A DNA stretch of 15,065 bases from Zestomicrobium sp964482405 (GCA_964482405.1 CAYZXH010000038.1:1-15065); one strand, 5' to 3'; shown: positions 7,828-14,789, counted from the stretch's first letter. Numbers and translations are program-made. Notes: generated by a model not told the origin, from the sequence alone.

Positions 7828-7895
7828 ATATTGAATGATGAAAGTCATGCCCGCCGAGAAGATGAAGATCTTCGTGGGTATCTGAACCACAATAT
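7828..7895 (+). ncRNA. Box C/D guide sRNA
   Basis: The elements appear in the canonical order and spacing. Box C is ATGATGA at 7835-7841; a 12-nt guide (7842-7853) leads to box D' CCGA (7854-7857, one change from CTGA). A 4-nt spacer precedes box C' ATGAAGA (7862-7868, one change from RTGATGA). A 13-nt second guide (7869-7881) leads to box D CTGA (7882-7885). A perfect 6-bp terminal stem closes the RNA: ATATTG (7828-7833) with CAATAT (7890-7895). Such RNAs bind L7Ae, Nop5 and fibrillarin and direct 2'-O-methylation of the target base opposite the fifth guide nucleotide upstream of D or D'. Predicted target sites are cgggcaugacuu (D' guide) and auacccacgaaga (D guide), each modified at its fifth base (C). 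I did not identify the target RNA. A TATA box sits at the right distance upstream. Confidence 0.75.
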
Positions 7896-7924
7896 CTCTT
7901 CATGAGTGCTTGAGGTTTAACTCC

Positions 7925-8506
7925 TTAAATTCCTAGACTTTCTGCTTCTCTCTTTATAGAAGGTTTTTCCGAGACTACCGCGTAGACTTTGAAGCTTCTC
8001 GCTCTTATGTAGTTTTCAGGGGAGTTAACGTTCGTTGCTATTATTCTGACGTTCTTCGCCTCAGCTTCCTTAGCTATTCTACTCCTTAGTAAAGCCATGG
8101 GGATTACCAAGTACTTCACACCTAGCTCTCGGAGCTTGCTGACGTTAGGGTACGGGTTGAGGACTTCGAACCCCACGCTTAGCTTCTCAAGCTTAACAGA
8201 CTCTAAGATGCTGAGATCGCTTAAGACAGCCACGAACTCGACGTTAGTTATTTTCTCAGCCACCCGATCTAACGCCTCTAAAACGTCTTTAGCTCTGACT
8301 TTGAAAACCACGCTTGCTTGAGTCTTCAAGGCGGAAAGACCTGAGATTATTTTCATGAACCTCTCATCAATCCCCTCAACATACCCGCCTAAGTAAACCC
8401 CGTTTAAGTCTTTATGCTTCTCAATAACTTGAAGTAGTGAGTTAATATTGCTTAACTCAAGTACTTCTAGAAGTAGGTGTGGCTCCTCATTCAAGGTTTT
8501 CACCAA
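7925..8506 (-). CDS. Degenerate glycerophosphodiester-phosphodiesterase-like TIM-barrel protein
   Basis: This 193-residue protein shows alternating hydrophobic strands and helices like the second half of a TIM barrel. Its end resembles glycerophosphodiester phosphodiesterases (GDPD): LRELGVKYLVIP (125-136), then KEAEAKNVRIIATNVNSPENYIRA (146-169), then VYAVVSEKPS (174-183), which parallels the GDPD pattern of a final strand followed by a 'D/xEPxx' loop. The catalytic HRG and Glu/Asp motifs of true GDPDs are not seen, and at 193 residues it is shorter than the usual 230-260, so it is probably not an active phosphodiesterase of the standard type. TTG at 8506 or the next codon, GTG at 8503, is the start. 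It follows the nucleotidyltransferase stop after only three bases, so the two are almost certainly co-transcribed. The family call is tentative. Confidence 0.6.
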   Translation of the reverse strand: MVKTLNEEPHLLLEVLELSNINSLLQVIEKHKDLNGVYLGGYVEGIDERFMKIISGLSALKTQASVVFKVRAKDVLEALDRVAEKITNVEFVAVLSDLSILESVKLEKLSVGFEVLNPYPNVSKLRELGVKYLVIPMALLRSRIAKEAEAKNVRIIATNVNSPENYIRARSFKVYAVVSEKPSIKREAESLGI

Positions 8507-8509
8507 TCA

Positions 8510-9220
8510 TCAAGTCTCTTTAAACTTGAGTCTCCCGGATTTTATGTCGTTAGTTACTTCCTCCACATCCTTCACCGTATCAATTGATCTCCAGTAGTTA
8601 TTCACGAACTTGATTCCGTAAAGCTTGCCTTCCCTAGCTAGCTGAGGAAACGCTGTTTTCTCTATATCGCCTACGTCAGGCAAGTACCTGAAAATCTCGC
8701 TCCTCATAACGTATACTCCAGCGTTTATTAAGTAATCCTCTATGCTGGGTTTCTCCACAAAACTCTCAATCCTGCCATCACCAGATATCCTCACCACGCC
8801 GTAAGGCGACTTCAGAGGAACCAGCGCTATCGAGGCCACTGCCTCATGACGTTCCTCTAGAACCCTAACTAACCTACTTATCGGAATATCCGTTAACACA
8901 TCCCCGTTTAAAGCAACGAAGACCTCATTGCTTAGATAAGGTTCAGCGTTCTTGATCGCACCCCCAGTACCTAGAGGTGTGTCTTCCACGACGTACGTCA
9001 CGCTAACACCGAATTTCCTGCCGGATCCGAGGAACTCAATGAGTTTTTCATACCTGTAACCAGCTAAGATAATCACGGTGTTTATGTTGTTAGCTTTAAG
9101 CCACTCAAGCTGCCACTCAATAATAGGTTTTCCGGCAACCTCAACAAGTGATTTAGGAATCTCTTCTGTTAAGGGTCTTAATCTCTTAGCTAATCCACCA
9201 GCTATGATCGCCGCCTTCAC
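8510..9220 (-). CDS. Sugar-1-phosphate nucleotidyltransferase (NTP_transferase family)
   Basis: This 236-residue enzyme couples a sugar 1-phosphate to an NTP to give an NDP-sugar and pyrophosphate. It has the nucleotide-binding N-terminus AGGLAKRLRPLTEEIPKSL (7-25, with the key Arg and Lys), the base-binding EDTPLGTGGA (79-88), the metal-binding NGD (105-107), the sugar-binding EKP (156-158) and NAG (166-168), and a late WRSIDT (210-215). It is the catalytic domain alone, without the left-handed beta-helix of GlmU-like enzymes. The group includes mannose-1-phosphate guanylyltransferases, glucose-1-phosphate uridylyl/thymidylyltransferases and MurNAc-1-P uridylyltransferase; I cannot choose among them. 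The start is GTG at 9220 after a GGGG run. It is the first gene of a pair with the GDPD-like gene and could supply donors for glycan synthesis. Confidence 0.92.
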   Translation of the reverse strand: MKAAIIAGGLAKRLRPLTEEIPKSLVEVAGKPIIEWQLEWLKANNINTVIILAGYRYEKLIEFLGSGRKFGVSVTYVVEDTPLGTGGAIKNAEPYLSNEVFVALNGDVLTDIPISRLVRVLEERHEAVASIALVPLKSPYGVVRISGDGRIESFVEKPSIEDYLINAGVYVMRSEIFRYLPDVGDIEKTAFPQLAREGKLYGIKFVNNYWRSIDTVKDVEEVTNDIKSGRLKFKET

Positions 9221-9248
9221 TTAATACCCCTTAAGATATAGCTAAGTG

Positions 9249-9260
9249 GTTTAAAATAAA
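9249..9260 (-). promoter_or_regulatory. Candidate TATA box of the nucleotidyltransferase operon
   Basis: On the minus strand the sequence is tttattttaaac, centred near 9254. It would start transcription near 9228, eight bases before the GTG start. A second TATA-like word, gctatatc (9234-9241), is too close to the start to fit. Confidence 0.35.
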
Positions 9261-9317
9261 GCTATGTTTAGTGATCGATGAAGCCCTCACTTAAGACCTT
9301 AATTCTCTACTAATTTT

Positions 9318-9632
9318 CTACCCATAAAAGAGTTTGCAGAAAAAGCACATTACCTCATCTACCTTAACCTCATTCCTGATAATCTTTATCGAATACTCTC
9401 TCACGTATGTAGCGTACCTCTCATCCTCTAGGAGCTTCCTAACTAACTTCTTGTCAGACCTCCTCTCAGCTAAGTAGTTTGAGACTGCAGCCGGAGCTAT
9501 GTTGAGTAACTTCGCTGCCCTATAAACGCTCAACCCACATTCTCTCACCATAGTTATGGCTAGAGCTGCCCTGAGCGCGGGCATCAACTCCTTCACGACT
9601 ACCTCACATTGTAGTGGGCTCAAACCACTCAC
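9318..9632 (-). CDS. Helix-turn-helix transcriptional regulator with C-terminal CxxC
   Basis: This 104-residue protein matches the archaeal 'predicted transcriptional regulator' family of COG2522 type. After a hydrophobic N-terminal helix, residues 35-56 form an HTH: SVYRAAKLLNIAPAAVSNYLAE, in which the AAVSNYL recognition helix parallels the family's AAVSQYL. The C-terminus has CFFC at 96-99; family members often carry a CxxC pair here that may bind metal or form a disulfide. The start is GTG at 9632, and a TATA-like aatatttaataa at 9654-9665 places the transcription start near 9633, so the mRNA is probably leaderless. It stands between the nucleotidyltransferase unit and the twin-CX3C gene, all on the same strand but with separate promoters. 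The target genes are unknown. Confidence 0.85.
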   Translation of the reverse strand: MSGLSPLQCEVVVKELMPALRAALAITMVRECGLSVYRAAKLLNIAPAAVSNYLAERRSDKKLVRKLLEDERYATYVREYSIKIIRNEVKVDEVMCFFCKLFYG

Positions 9633-9653
9633 TAATTGTTGTGTGTATGAACC

Positions 9654-9665
9654 TTATTAAATATT
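9654..9665 (-). promoter_or_regulatory. TATA box of the HTH regulator gene
   Basis: The minus-strand sequence aatatttaataa is centred near 9660, about 27 bases upstream of the GTG start at 9632. This is the spacing expected for a leaderless crenarchaeal transcript. Confidence 0.45.
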
Positions 9666-9749
9666 AACACCGTGAAAGCTAAGAGAGGTTAGGTCACTGC
9701 ATGTTATTCAAGGAAGCCTCCCACATGAAATTTTGAGAGGTACTTGAAC

Positions 9750-9926
9750 TCAAGGGACGCCCCTTACTTGTTTCAGGGTTTTTCTCTTATTAAGGATTTC
9801 TTTAACGCATGAGTTAACGCATTCCCTGAATTCTTCGCTAGTCTTAAAAGAGTATTCCGAGCATCTCTCCCTACAGAAACTCACTACGTGGGTTCTCGCT
9901 CTCTCATCTAAGAATTCCTCACTCAT
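9750..9926 (-). CDS. 58-residue small protein with twin CX3C motif
   Basis: A short open frame runs from ATG (9926-9924) to TGA (9752-9750). The product begins MSEEFLDERARTHVVSF and carries four cysteines at 18, 22, 36 and 40, as CRERC and CVNSC: CX3C, 13 residues, CX3C. The surrounding sequence is charged and likely helical, suggesting a helical hairpin with one cysteine pair on each arm; the tail is basic (LNKRKTLKQVRG). GGGTG six bases before the ATG is a fair ribosome binding site, and a TATA-like cttaattat (9970-9978) lies where a start of transcription near 9947 would be expected. The cysteines could form two disulfides, plausible in hyperthermophile cytoplasm, or bind metal. I do not recognise the family. 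Spaced pairs of Cys in a 58-codon frame with its own signals argue that it is a real gene. Confidence 0.7.
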   Translation of the reverse strand: MSEEFLDERARTHVVSFCRERCSEYSFKTSEEFRECVNSCVKEILNKRKTLKQVRGVP

Positions 9927-9969
9927 TTAAAGCACCCTACTCAACTTCCCTGAGAGATTACTTTACTCG

Positions 9970-9978
9970 ATAATTAAG
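9970..9978 (-). promoter_or_regulatory. Candidate TATA box of the twin-CX3C gene
   Basis: The minus-strand sequence cttaattat is centred near 9974. Transcription would start near 9947 and give a leader of about 20 bases that includes the GGGTG ribosome binding site. Confidence 0.35.
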
Positions 9979-10040
9979 TACCACATAGAAAAGTCTCTCA
10001 ATGCAGCAATTCACGGCTATCTGAACACGCTTATTATTGG

Positions 10041-10080
10041 TTTAAACTAGTTTATATTAGTGATGCTTAAGTTAGGTGAT
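10041..10080 (+). promoter_or_regulatory. dnaG promoter and ribosome binding site
   Basis: The TATA-like tttaaac (10041-10047) would start transcription near 10070. GGTGAT at 10075-10080 is a perfect six-base match to the archaeal anti-Shine-Dalgarno and sits six bases before GTG at 10087. Together they favour the 10087 start over the GTG/ATG pair at 10060/10063, which has no ribosome binding site. Confidence 0.6.
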
Positions 10081-10086
10081 GCCGTA

Positions 10087-11319
10087 GTGAAATACGTAAT
10101 TAGGGCGAGGATAGAGGTTGCGGGGGCGGTGGAGAAGCCCGACATCATTGGCGCTATCTTCGGTCAGACAGAGGGTTTGTTCAGTCCTGAGTATGATTTA
10201 AGGGAACTCCAAGATAAGGGGAGGATAGGCAGGATAACTGTTGAGGTCAGGCAATCTAACGGTAAGACTGTCGGGGAGGTAATAATACCTTCAAACCTAG
10301 ATAAGGTTGAGACAGCTTTGATAGCTGCCTTAATAGAGACTGTTGATAGAGTAGGCCCTTACGCGACTAAGATTAAGGTGGTCGAGATAATTGACTTAAG
10401 GCAAGAGAAGCTCAAGAAGATCGTGGAGAGAGCTAAGGAGATACTGAGAGACATAATGCAAGAAAGGACCATAGACATCAAGGAGGTTCTAGCAGAGGTT
10501 AGTGAAGCCATAAAAATAGGTGAGATCATTGAGTACGGACCTGAGAAACTACCGGCAGGACCTGAAGTAGAGACTTCAGACACCCTAATAATAGTTGAGG
10601 GTAGGGCAGACGTAATAAACCTTCTCAAATACGGTTATAAGAACGTGATAGCTATTGAGGGAGCTAAGGGCGAGATACCGAAGAGTCTCGTAGACCTAGC
10701 TAAAAACAAGAAGAAAGTCATAGTGTTTGTTGACGGCGATCGTGTGGGCGCTATGATAGCTAAGAACTTAGCTAACGTGATTAGGGTGGACGCAGTGGCT
10801 AGAGCGCCTAGCGGGCGCGAGGTTGAGGAACTCACGGGTAAGGAAATCCAGAAAGCCTTAAAGAACATGGTACCGTTACAGACATTCCTGCAGTCGTTAA
10901 CGGCTGAGGCAGTGCCGGCCAAAACAGCGACTACAGCTGAGGCGGAAGCGGTTGAGGCAACCAGTATTCAAGTCCCTGAAACCGAGGCCGTTCCTAAGAC
11001 TGTTGAGGTCTTGGAGACCTACATGATACCTAATAAAGTTCTTGAAGCGATAAACAGCTTGAAGGGCACGTTAGAGGCTATCATATACGATGAGAACTGG
11101 AACGAGCTAGGCAGAATACCTGTGAAAGACTTGGTTGACTACATATTAAATACTGAGAAGCCCGTTTACGCGGTGGTTATGGACGGCATAGCCACACCCA
11201 GACTTATTGACGCGGCCGCAGTCAAAAACATAAAGTTCATACTGTGTTTCAGGGTAGCGACTATAACGAAGAAGCCTGCAGACCTAGTTATCTTAACTTT
11301 CGACGAGCTTCTCCAGTAG
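10087..11319 (+). CDS. dnaG: Archaeal DnaG-type primase (TOPRIM)
   Basis: This 410-residue protein is archaeal DnaG, a TOPRIM protein with primase activity in vitro that is also found with the exosome. The start chosen is GTG 10087, giving MKYVIRARIEV, which matches the family N-terminus; the longest frame (GTG 10060) adds nine residues with no family support. Positions from this start: FGQTEGLFSPEYDLRELQDKGRIGRI spans about 25-50, VDRVGPYA near 86-93, the TOPRIM catalytic EGRAD at 171-175, and VDGD at 215-218 (D216, D218). Family members usually have DGDRGG; here it is DGDRVG. An Ala/Glu/Thr-rich linker (about 271-311) leads to the C-terminal domain, with LKGTLEAIIYD and VVMDGIATPRLID recognisable. 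It converges on polB with a 5-bp gap. Confidence 0.95.
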   Translation: MKYVIRARIEVAGAVEKPDIIGAIFGQTEGLFSPEYDLRELQDKGRIGRITVEVRQSNGKTVGEVIIPSNLDKVETALIAALIETVDRVGPYATKIKVVEIIDLRQEKLKKIVERAKEILRDIMQERTIDIKEVLAEVSEAIKIGEIIEYGPEKLPAGPEVETSDTLIIVEGRADVINLLKYGYKNVIAIEGAKGEIPKSLVDLAKNKKKVIVFVDGDRVGAMIAKNLANVIRVDAVARAPSGREVEELTGKEIQKALKNMVPLQTFLQSLTAEAVPAKTATTAEAEAVEATSIQVPETEAVPKTVEVLETYMIPNKVLEAINSLKGTLEAIIYDENWNELGRIPVKDLVDYILNTEKPVYAVVMDGIATPRLIDAAAVKNIKFILCFRVATITKKPADLVILTFDELLQ

Positions 11320-11324
11320 GGACA

Positions 11325-13697
11325 TTATTTCTTACCAAGGAAATCTGCTAGTGTTTTTCCTCTTGGAGCCGTTAATTGCTTCTCCGTGACGCCGAAATAT
11401 GACAGTATTCTGAGTGCTGCAGGTATTATCTGGTGGGTCACGTAGTACTCGACGTCAATATCCTGTGGTTTGGCTTCTATGTAGGGTCTCGCTCTGGAGG
11501 ACACACTACCTGACCCCTTAACTATCACGTAACCTATCTTATTACCTACATCCACTCTTATCCCCAGCTTCTCCAGCCTCTTAGCTGCGGCGACGTGCGG
11601 CGCCTCCACCTCATACTCCTCGGCTTTCTTGGTAAGGGTCTTCCATATAATCAGTTTCTCTAGGCTTATCTTGTTAGCTCTTAGTTCCTCTATTATCTTC
11701 CTGACATAGTTTACTGCTTCGTTAACGTTCTTGGTGGTTAAGACGATCTTAGCTACCTCTTCTTGAACGTCTTTAGCTATGTCGGTCCAGTCACCCCTTA
11801 CGGCTTCAAAACCTACTATGTCTATCTTGCCGTCCTCCGTTAACCCTACATACCTCTTCTTAGCTTCAGTGAAGAATACTCTCTTATATATTTTATCCAC
11901 CTTGATCTCAAGACCTAGCTCATCGTATACCTTATTAATAAACTCGTTCACTAAGTCTTTCACGTAACTAACGAATAGGGAGTCCGTGTCGCCGTACACG
12001 ACCCTTAAGCCCATCTTCCTAGCTAAGTCAATAGCTCTAGATATTGTTTTCCTACCTAAAGCAGTTATGCTCTCAGCACCCTCCTTAAAATACCATCTAG
12101 CCCCTACCCAACCCATGTAGCCGTAGGAAGCGTTAGCAAGAATCTTAAGAGCTCTCTGTCTCTCATCCAGGACCCTATACTCGGGACTTTCAGGATCTAG
12201 CTTCTTCATTAAGGACCGTATCTCACTTCTCAACTTAAGCAATGTTGTGAGAACGTTCTTGTAGAAGCCCGGCGGCTCCTTAAGAAACTTATAACCTAGT
12301 TCCTCAACGAGATAGCATTGAGTCTCATCGCATTCTCCCGTAACGAAGGTGTCCGGACTCACGTTATACTTAATCATTAAGTTTGGATACATGGACGTGA
12401 AGTCCAGTACTACCACTCCTTCATGAACCCCCTTAACAGGCTCAAGCACTATCGCGCCCTTGTAGGGCTCGTAAGGTCTCTCAATTCTATTAGGTATGAG
12501 TTCCCCGTACTTGACCGCCTCACGCATCAAGTACCACTCAAGCCTATAACCTACGGAAGCAGCCCCAACCTGATCTAGGGGGAGACCGGTCAAGTTAGAT
12601 AATTGGATCGCGAACGGTAGGAATTCCTTAGCTAGTAGTAGTGTTGAGACAACGTCGTCCCTCGCATACTTAATCAAGACATCTCTTAATTCTTTATTCT
12701 CCCAATACCTAGGTATCTCATACCACGGTATTAAAACCCTCTCAGACTTCTTCATCACTCCTAGATAGTCAGCAACCTCGTCAAGAGACTTTATCTTGAC
12801 TTCAGGTATTTCTTCAGCGAAGTTATATAGGTCTACGTGTAGTCTCCCCGGAATCGATATGTGGCCGTAAGCCGATTGACGCGGGATTCCCCCCTTAACC
12901 CTACCCACGTCGAGTCTTACCTTAAGTATCTGAGACCTCTGGAGGAGGTATTGCCAGTCAAACATGTTGGAGTTATACCCTACTATCACGTCCGGGTCGT
13001 ACTCGTTAACGTACTTAACGAATTCTTCGATTAGTGATGCATCACTACCCCCATCTTCCTTAGTCATCACCTTAACCTCGCCCTCGCCGTTAGCTACGGC
13101 TATGATTATCACCGGATTCTTCTCCGGCATTAAGGAGCCTAGCGGACTGTAGACTTCTATGTCGAACGCGAGTACCTTAAGTCTTGGAGGCTTAGACTCG
13201 TCTAGTCTTCGTAGCTCTCCTCTCAAGACGTAAGCGTTCCTCACTCTATAACTACCCGACGCTATTTCCTCGACCTCGGCTTCATACCAACTACATGGGG
13301 GAACGTCCTTATCTAGTATGTAACGCATAGAGAACCTGATATCGGCTTCGAGAAACTCCCTGATCCCGTCTATCCTAGCAACTTCCTCTCTGTACTCACG
13401 CACTGCTTCGGGAATCACCGTAGTTATTTTGAGGGCCTTAACGGGCTTGCCGTAATACTTCCTGGCAACCTCGCTCACGTCTATTATAGGGGATCTAGGC
13501 TTGCTTAACGCCTTAACCCTCCTCACAACACTCTCCACGTCAACACCCTCCCTCAAGACCGCGTAGAAGTACGGTCTGAAAGAAGAGTCTTTAATAAGTA
13601 TAGGCTCAGAATTCTCGTTAAGACCCCAAAGCATTATTACAGGTATGTTATTTTCGACCTCGTAACTCACGTCAATAAGGTAGAATCTTAACCTCAT
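11325..13697 (-). CDS. polB: Family B DNA polymerase, PolB3-type, replicative
   Basis: This 790-residue polymerase is complete and looks active in both domains. Proofreading exonuclease motifs are DIE (179-181), NSNMFD (242-247) and YARDD (344-348). Polymerase motifs are DFTSMYPNLMI (432-442), KILANASYG (518-526) and YGDTDS (568-573). The DFxSMYPN and NASYG forms are typical of crenarchaeal PolB3 enzymes. The N-terminal FRPYFYAVL (40-48) and RFSMRY (121-126) parallel the uracil-sensing domain of archaeal family B polymerases. GECDETQC (454-461) could form the first conserved disulfide, but the second pair, normally YCxEC after motif B, is replaced by YFKEG (536-540). The C-terminus RGKTLADFLGKK resembles a PCNA-interacting peptide with Lys in place of Gln. 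ATG 13697 lies about 25 bases from a TATA box, so the mRNA is probably leaderless. Confidence 0.96.
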   Translation of the reverse strand: MRLRFYLIDVSYEVENNIPVIMLWGLNENSEPILIKDSSFRPYFYAVLREGVDVESVVRRVKALSKPRSPIIDVSEVARKYYGKPVKALKITTVIPEAVREYREEVARIDGIREFLEADIRFSMRYILDKDVPPCSWYEAEVEEIASGSYRVRNAYVLRGELRRLDESKPPRLKVLAFDIEVYSPLGSLMPEKNPVIIIAVANGEGEVKVMTKEDGGSDASLIEEFVKYVNEYDPDVIVGYNSNMFDWQYLLQRSQILKVRLDVGRVKGGIPRQSAYGHISIPGRLHVDLYNFAEEIPEVKIKSLDEVADYLGVMKKSERVLIPWYEIPRYWENKELRDVLIKYARDDVVSTLLLAKEFLPFAIQLSNLTGLPLDQVGAASVGYRLEWYLMREAVKYGELIPNRIERPYEPYKGAIVLEPVKGVHEGVVVLDFTSMYPNLMIKYNVSPDTFVTGECDETQCYLVEELGYKFLKEPPGFYKNVLTTLLKLRSEIRSLMKKLDPESPEYRVLDERQRALKILANASYGYMGWVGARWYFKEGAESITALGRKTISRAIDLARKMGLRVVYGDTDSLFVSYVKDLVNEFINKVYDELGLEIKVDKIYKRVFFTEAKKRYVGLTEDGKIDIVGFEAVRGDWTDIAKDVQEEVAKIVLTTKNVNEAVNYVRKIIEELRANKISLEKLIIWKTLTKKAEEYEVEAPHVAAAKRLEKLGIRVDVGNKIGYVIVKGSGSVSSRARPYIEAKPQDIDVEYYVTHQIIPAALRILSYFGVTEKQLTAPRGKTLADFLGKK

Positions 13698-13717
13698 ACT
13701 CTTTCCATGTATTAAAT

Positions 13718-13726
13718 GTTTTAAAG
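13718..13726 (-). promoter_or_regulatory. TATA box of polB
   Basis: The minus-strand sequence ctttaaaac is centred near 13722, 25 bases before the ATG at 13697, the distance expected for transcription starting at or next to the start codon. A second AT-rich box, tatatttttaag (13734-13745), lies further upstream. Confidence 0.5.
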
Positions 13727-13851
13727 ATAATAACTTAAAAATATAGAAGTTCTATAGATGTTCCTCGTCAGGATCCAGAATCAGAATATTTTAAAGGCTA
13801 TCACGTACTAAAATCCTTAAAACGAGATTCTCAGGAGTAGATGGGGATCTC

Positions 13852-14715
13852 ATGAGTGACTCAGGTATTTTAAGAGTACTTGTCGCTGAGTGGCCTGGGA
13901 ATCAGTTCTTTAACTTAGCTTTTGAGGAGGTTCTTTATCTTGAGTCTAAGCTACCCACACTTCGTTTCTGGCGCAATGATAGGGTGGTAGTTATAGGGAG
14001 GTTTCAGTCACCTCCTCTAGAAATTAACGCTCTTGAGGCTAGGAACCTCAACATCAAGCTGGTGAGGAGATTCACTGGTGGTGGTGCTGTATACCACGAC
14101 TTAGGTAACGTGAATTACGCGTTAACACTACCGAATCATAAACTCAGTATTGAGGAATCGTTTAGTGTTGTTGCTACGGCTGTTGTGGAAGCCTTGGGTA
14201 GCTTAGGGGTTAGTAATGCTTACTACAGTCCATTAAACGACATAGAGGTTGACGGGCTGAAGATTTCCGGTATGGCTGCGTGTAGAACGCATGATAGAGT
14301 ATTCGTTCATGGAGCTATGTTAGTCTCAAGCGATATATCCATCTTGTGGAGAGTTCTTAAAATCTCTAGGGAGAAGCTCTCCGACAAGAAGTTTACTCGA
14401 AGCAGGGTTAAGAGAGTTACTACAGTTAATGAGGTGCTTGGGAGGACTGTAAGTCCTGAAGAGCTTTATAAGGCTATCTCAGAAGCCCTGAGCAGGAAGT
14501 TAGGTCTTGAGATTGAGTGGGGAGTGCCTGACAATACTGAGTTAAGGAAAGCACTCAACATGTATAGAGGGAAGTACGCTACACTTGAGTGGAATCTTAA
14601 ATACGTTGATGAGGTGAGAGACCTCATTAGCGATGAGGAATATGAGGCGTTAAAAGCGATTGCGAGACCCTCAGATTATCAAAAGAGATTTATTGAGGTG
14701 TTAGGTCTTGAGTGA
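13852..14715 (+). CDS. lplA: Lipoate-protein ligase A, catalytic subunit
   Basis: This 287-residue protein is the catalytic domain of a lipoate-protein ligase, which activates lipoate as lipoyl-AMP and transfers it to a lysine of lipoyl domains (GcvH, 2-oxoacid dehydrogenase E2). The signature RRFTGGGAVYHDLGN (72-86) is the lipoyl-AMP binding loop, VIGRFQ (47-52) precedes it, and VDGLKISGMA (133-142) holds the conserved Lys137 that contacts the intermediate; HGAML follows at 153-157. The C-terminal accessory domain of bacterial LplA is absent and is encoded separately downstream, as in the bipartite enzyme of Thermoplasma. The start is ATG 13852 with ggggatct just before it; cttaaaac (13816-13823) is a possible TATA box. 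Its TGA stop is part of the ribosome binding site TGAGGTG for the downstream subunit gene. Confidence 0.94.
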   Translation: MSDSGILRVLVAEWPGNQFFNLAFEEVLYLESKLPTLRFWRNDRVVVIGRFQSPPLEINALEARNLNIKLVRRFTGGGAVYHDLGNVNYALTLPNHKLSIEESFSVVATAVVEALGSLGVSNAYYSPLNDIEVDGLKISGMAACRTHDRVFVHGAMLVSSDISILWRVLKISREKLSDKKFTRSRVKRVTTVNEVLGRTVSPEELYKAISEALSRKLGLEIEWGVPDNTELRKALNMYRGKYATLEWNLKYVDEVRDLISDEEYEALKAIARPSDYQKRFIEVLGLE

Positions 14716-14719
14716 GGTG
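14713..14719 (+). promoter_or_regulatory. Strong ribosome binding site overlapping the lplA stop
   Basis: TGAGGTG is a seven-base match to the archaeal anti-Shine-Dalgarno and overlaps the lplA stop codon. It points to a start codon near 14728-14730, not to the TTG at 14790. The only usable start there is GTG 14730, which leads into the lplB frame and meets TGA at 14748. Confidence 0.65.
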
Positions 14720-14729
14720 TTAATCATAT

Positions 14730-14789
14730 GTGACGAGAAAAACGTGTTGAGGGAAGATAGTTAAGGTATGTATTAAACTTCGTGATGAC
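14730..14789 (+). other. Upstream part of lplB frame, interrupted by TGA 14748-14750
   Basis: From GTG 14730 the lplB frame reads M-T-R-K-T-C, then TGA, then GKIVKVCIKLRDD, running directly into the annotated lplB. The GKIVKV segment corresponds to the GGKLVKV-like first strand of the ligase accessory domain, and a GGA-to-TGA change would restore GGK. No canonical start lies between the TGA and TTG 14790. Confidence 0.6.

Noticed and set aside
7858..7873. Hairpin GAAGAT-gaag-ATCTTC inside the sRNA as an IS palindrome or terminator
   Set aside because: The box and spacing pattern of a C/D sRNA explains the segment better; the hairpin overlaps C' and the second guide and has no T run after it.
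9221..9317. Possible second box C/D RNA around gtgatcgatgaag
   Set aside because: Only a degenerate C-like word is present, with no D box, terminal stem or promoter at the right place.
10015..10030. CTGA word in ctatctgaac resembling the D box of the sRNA at 7828
   Set aside because: No C box or closing stem lies upstream; the ten-base similarity is probably chance.
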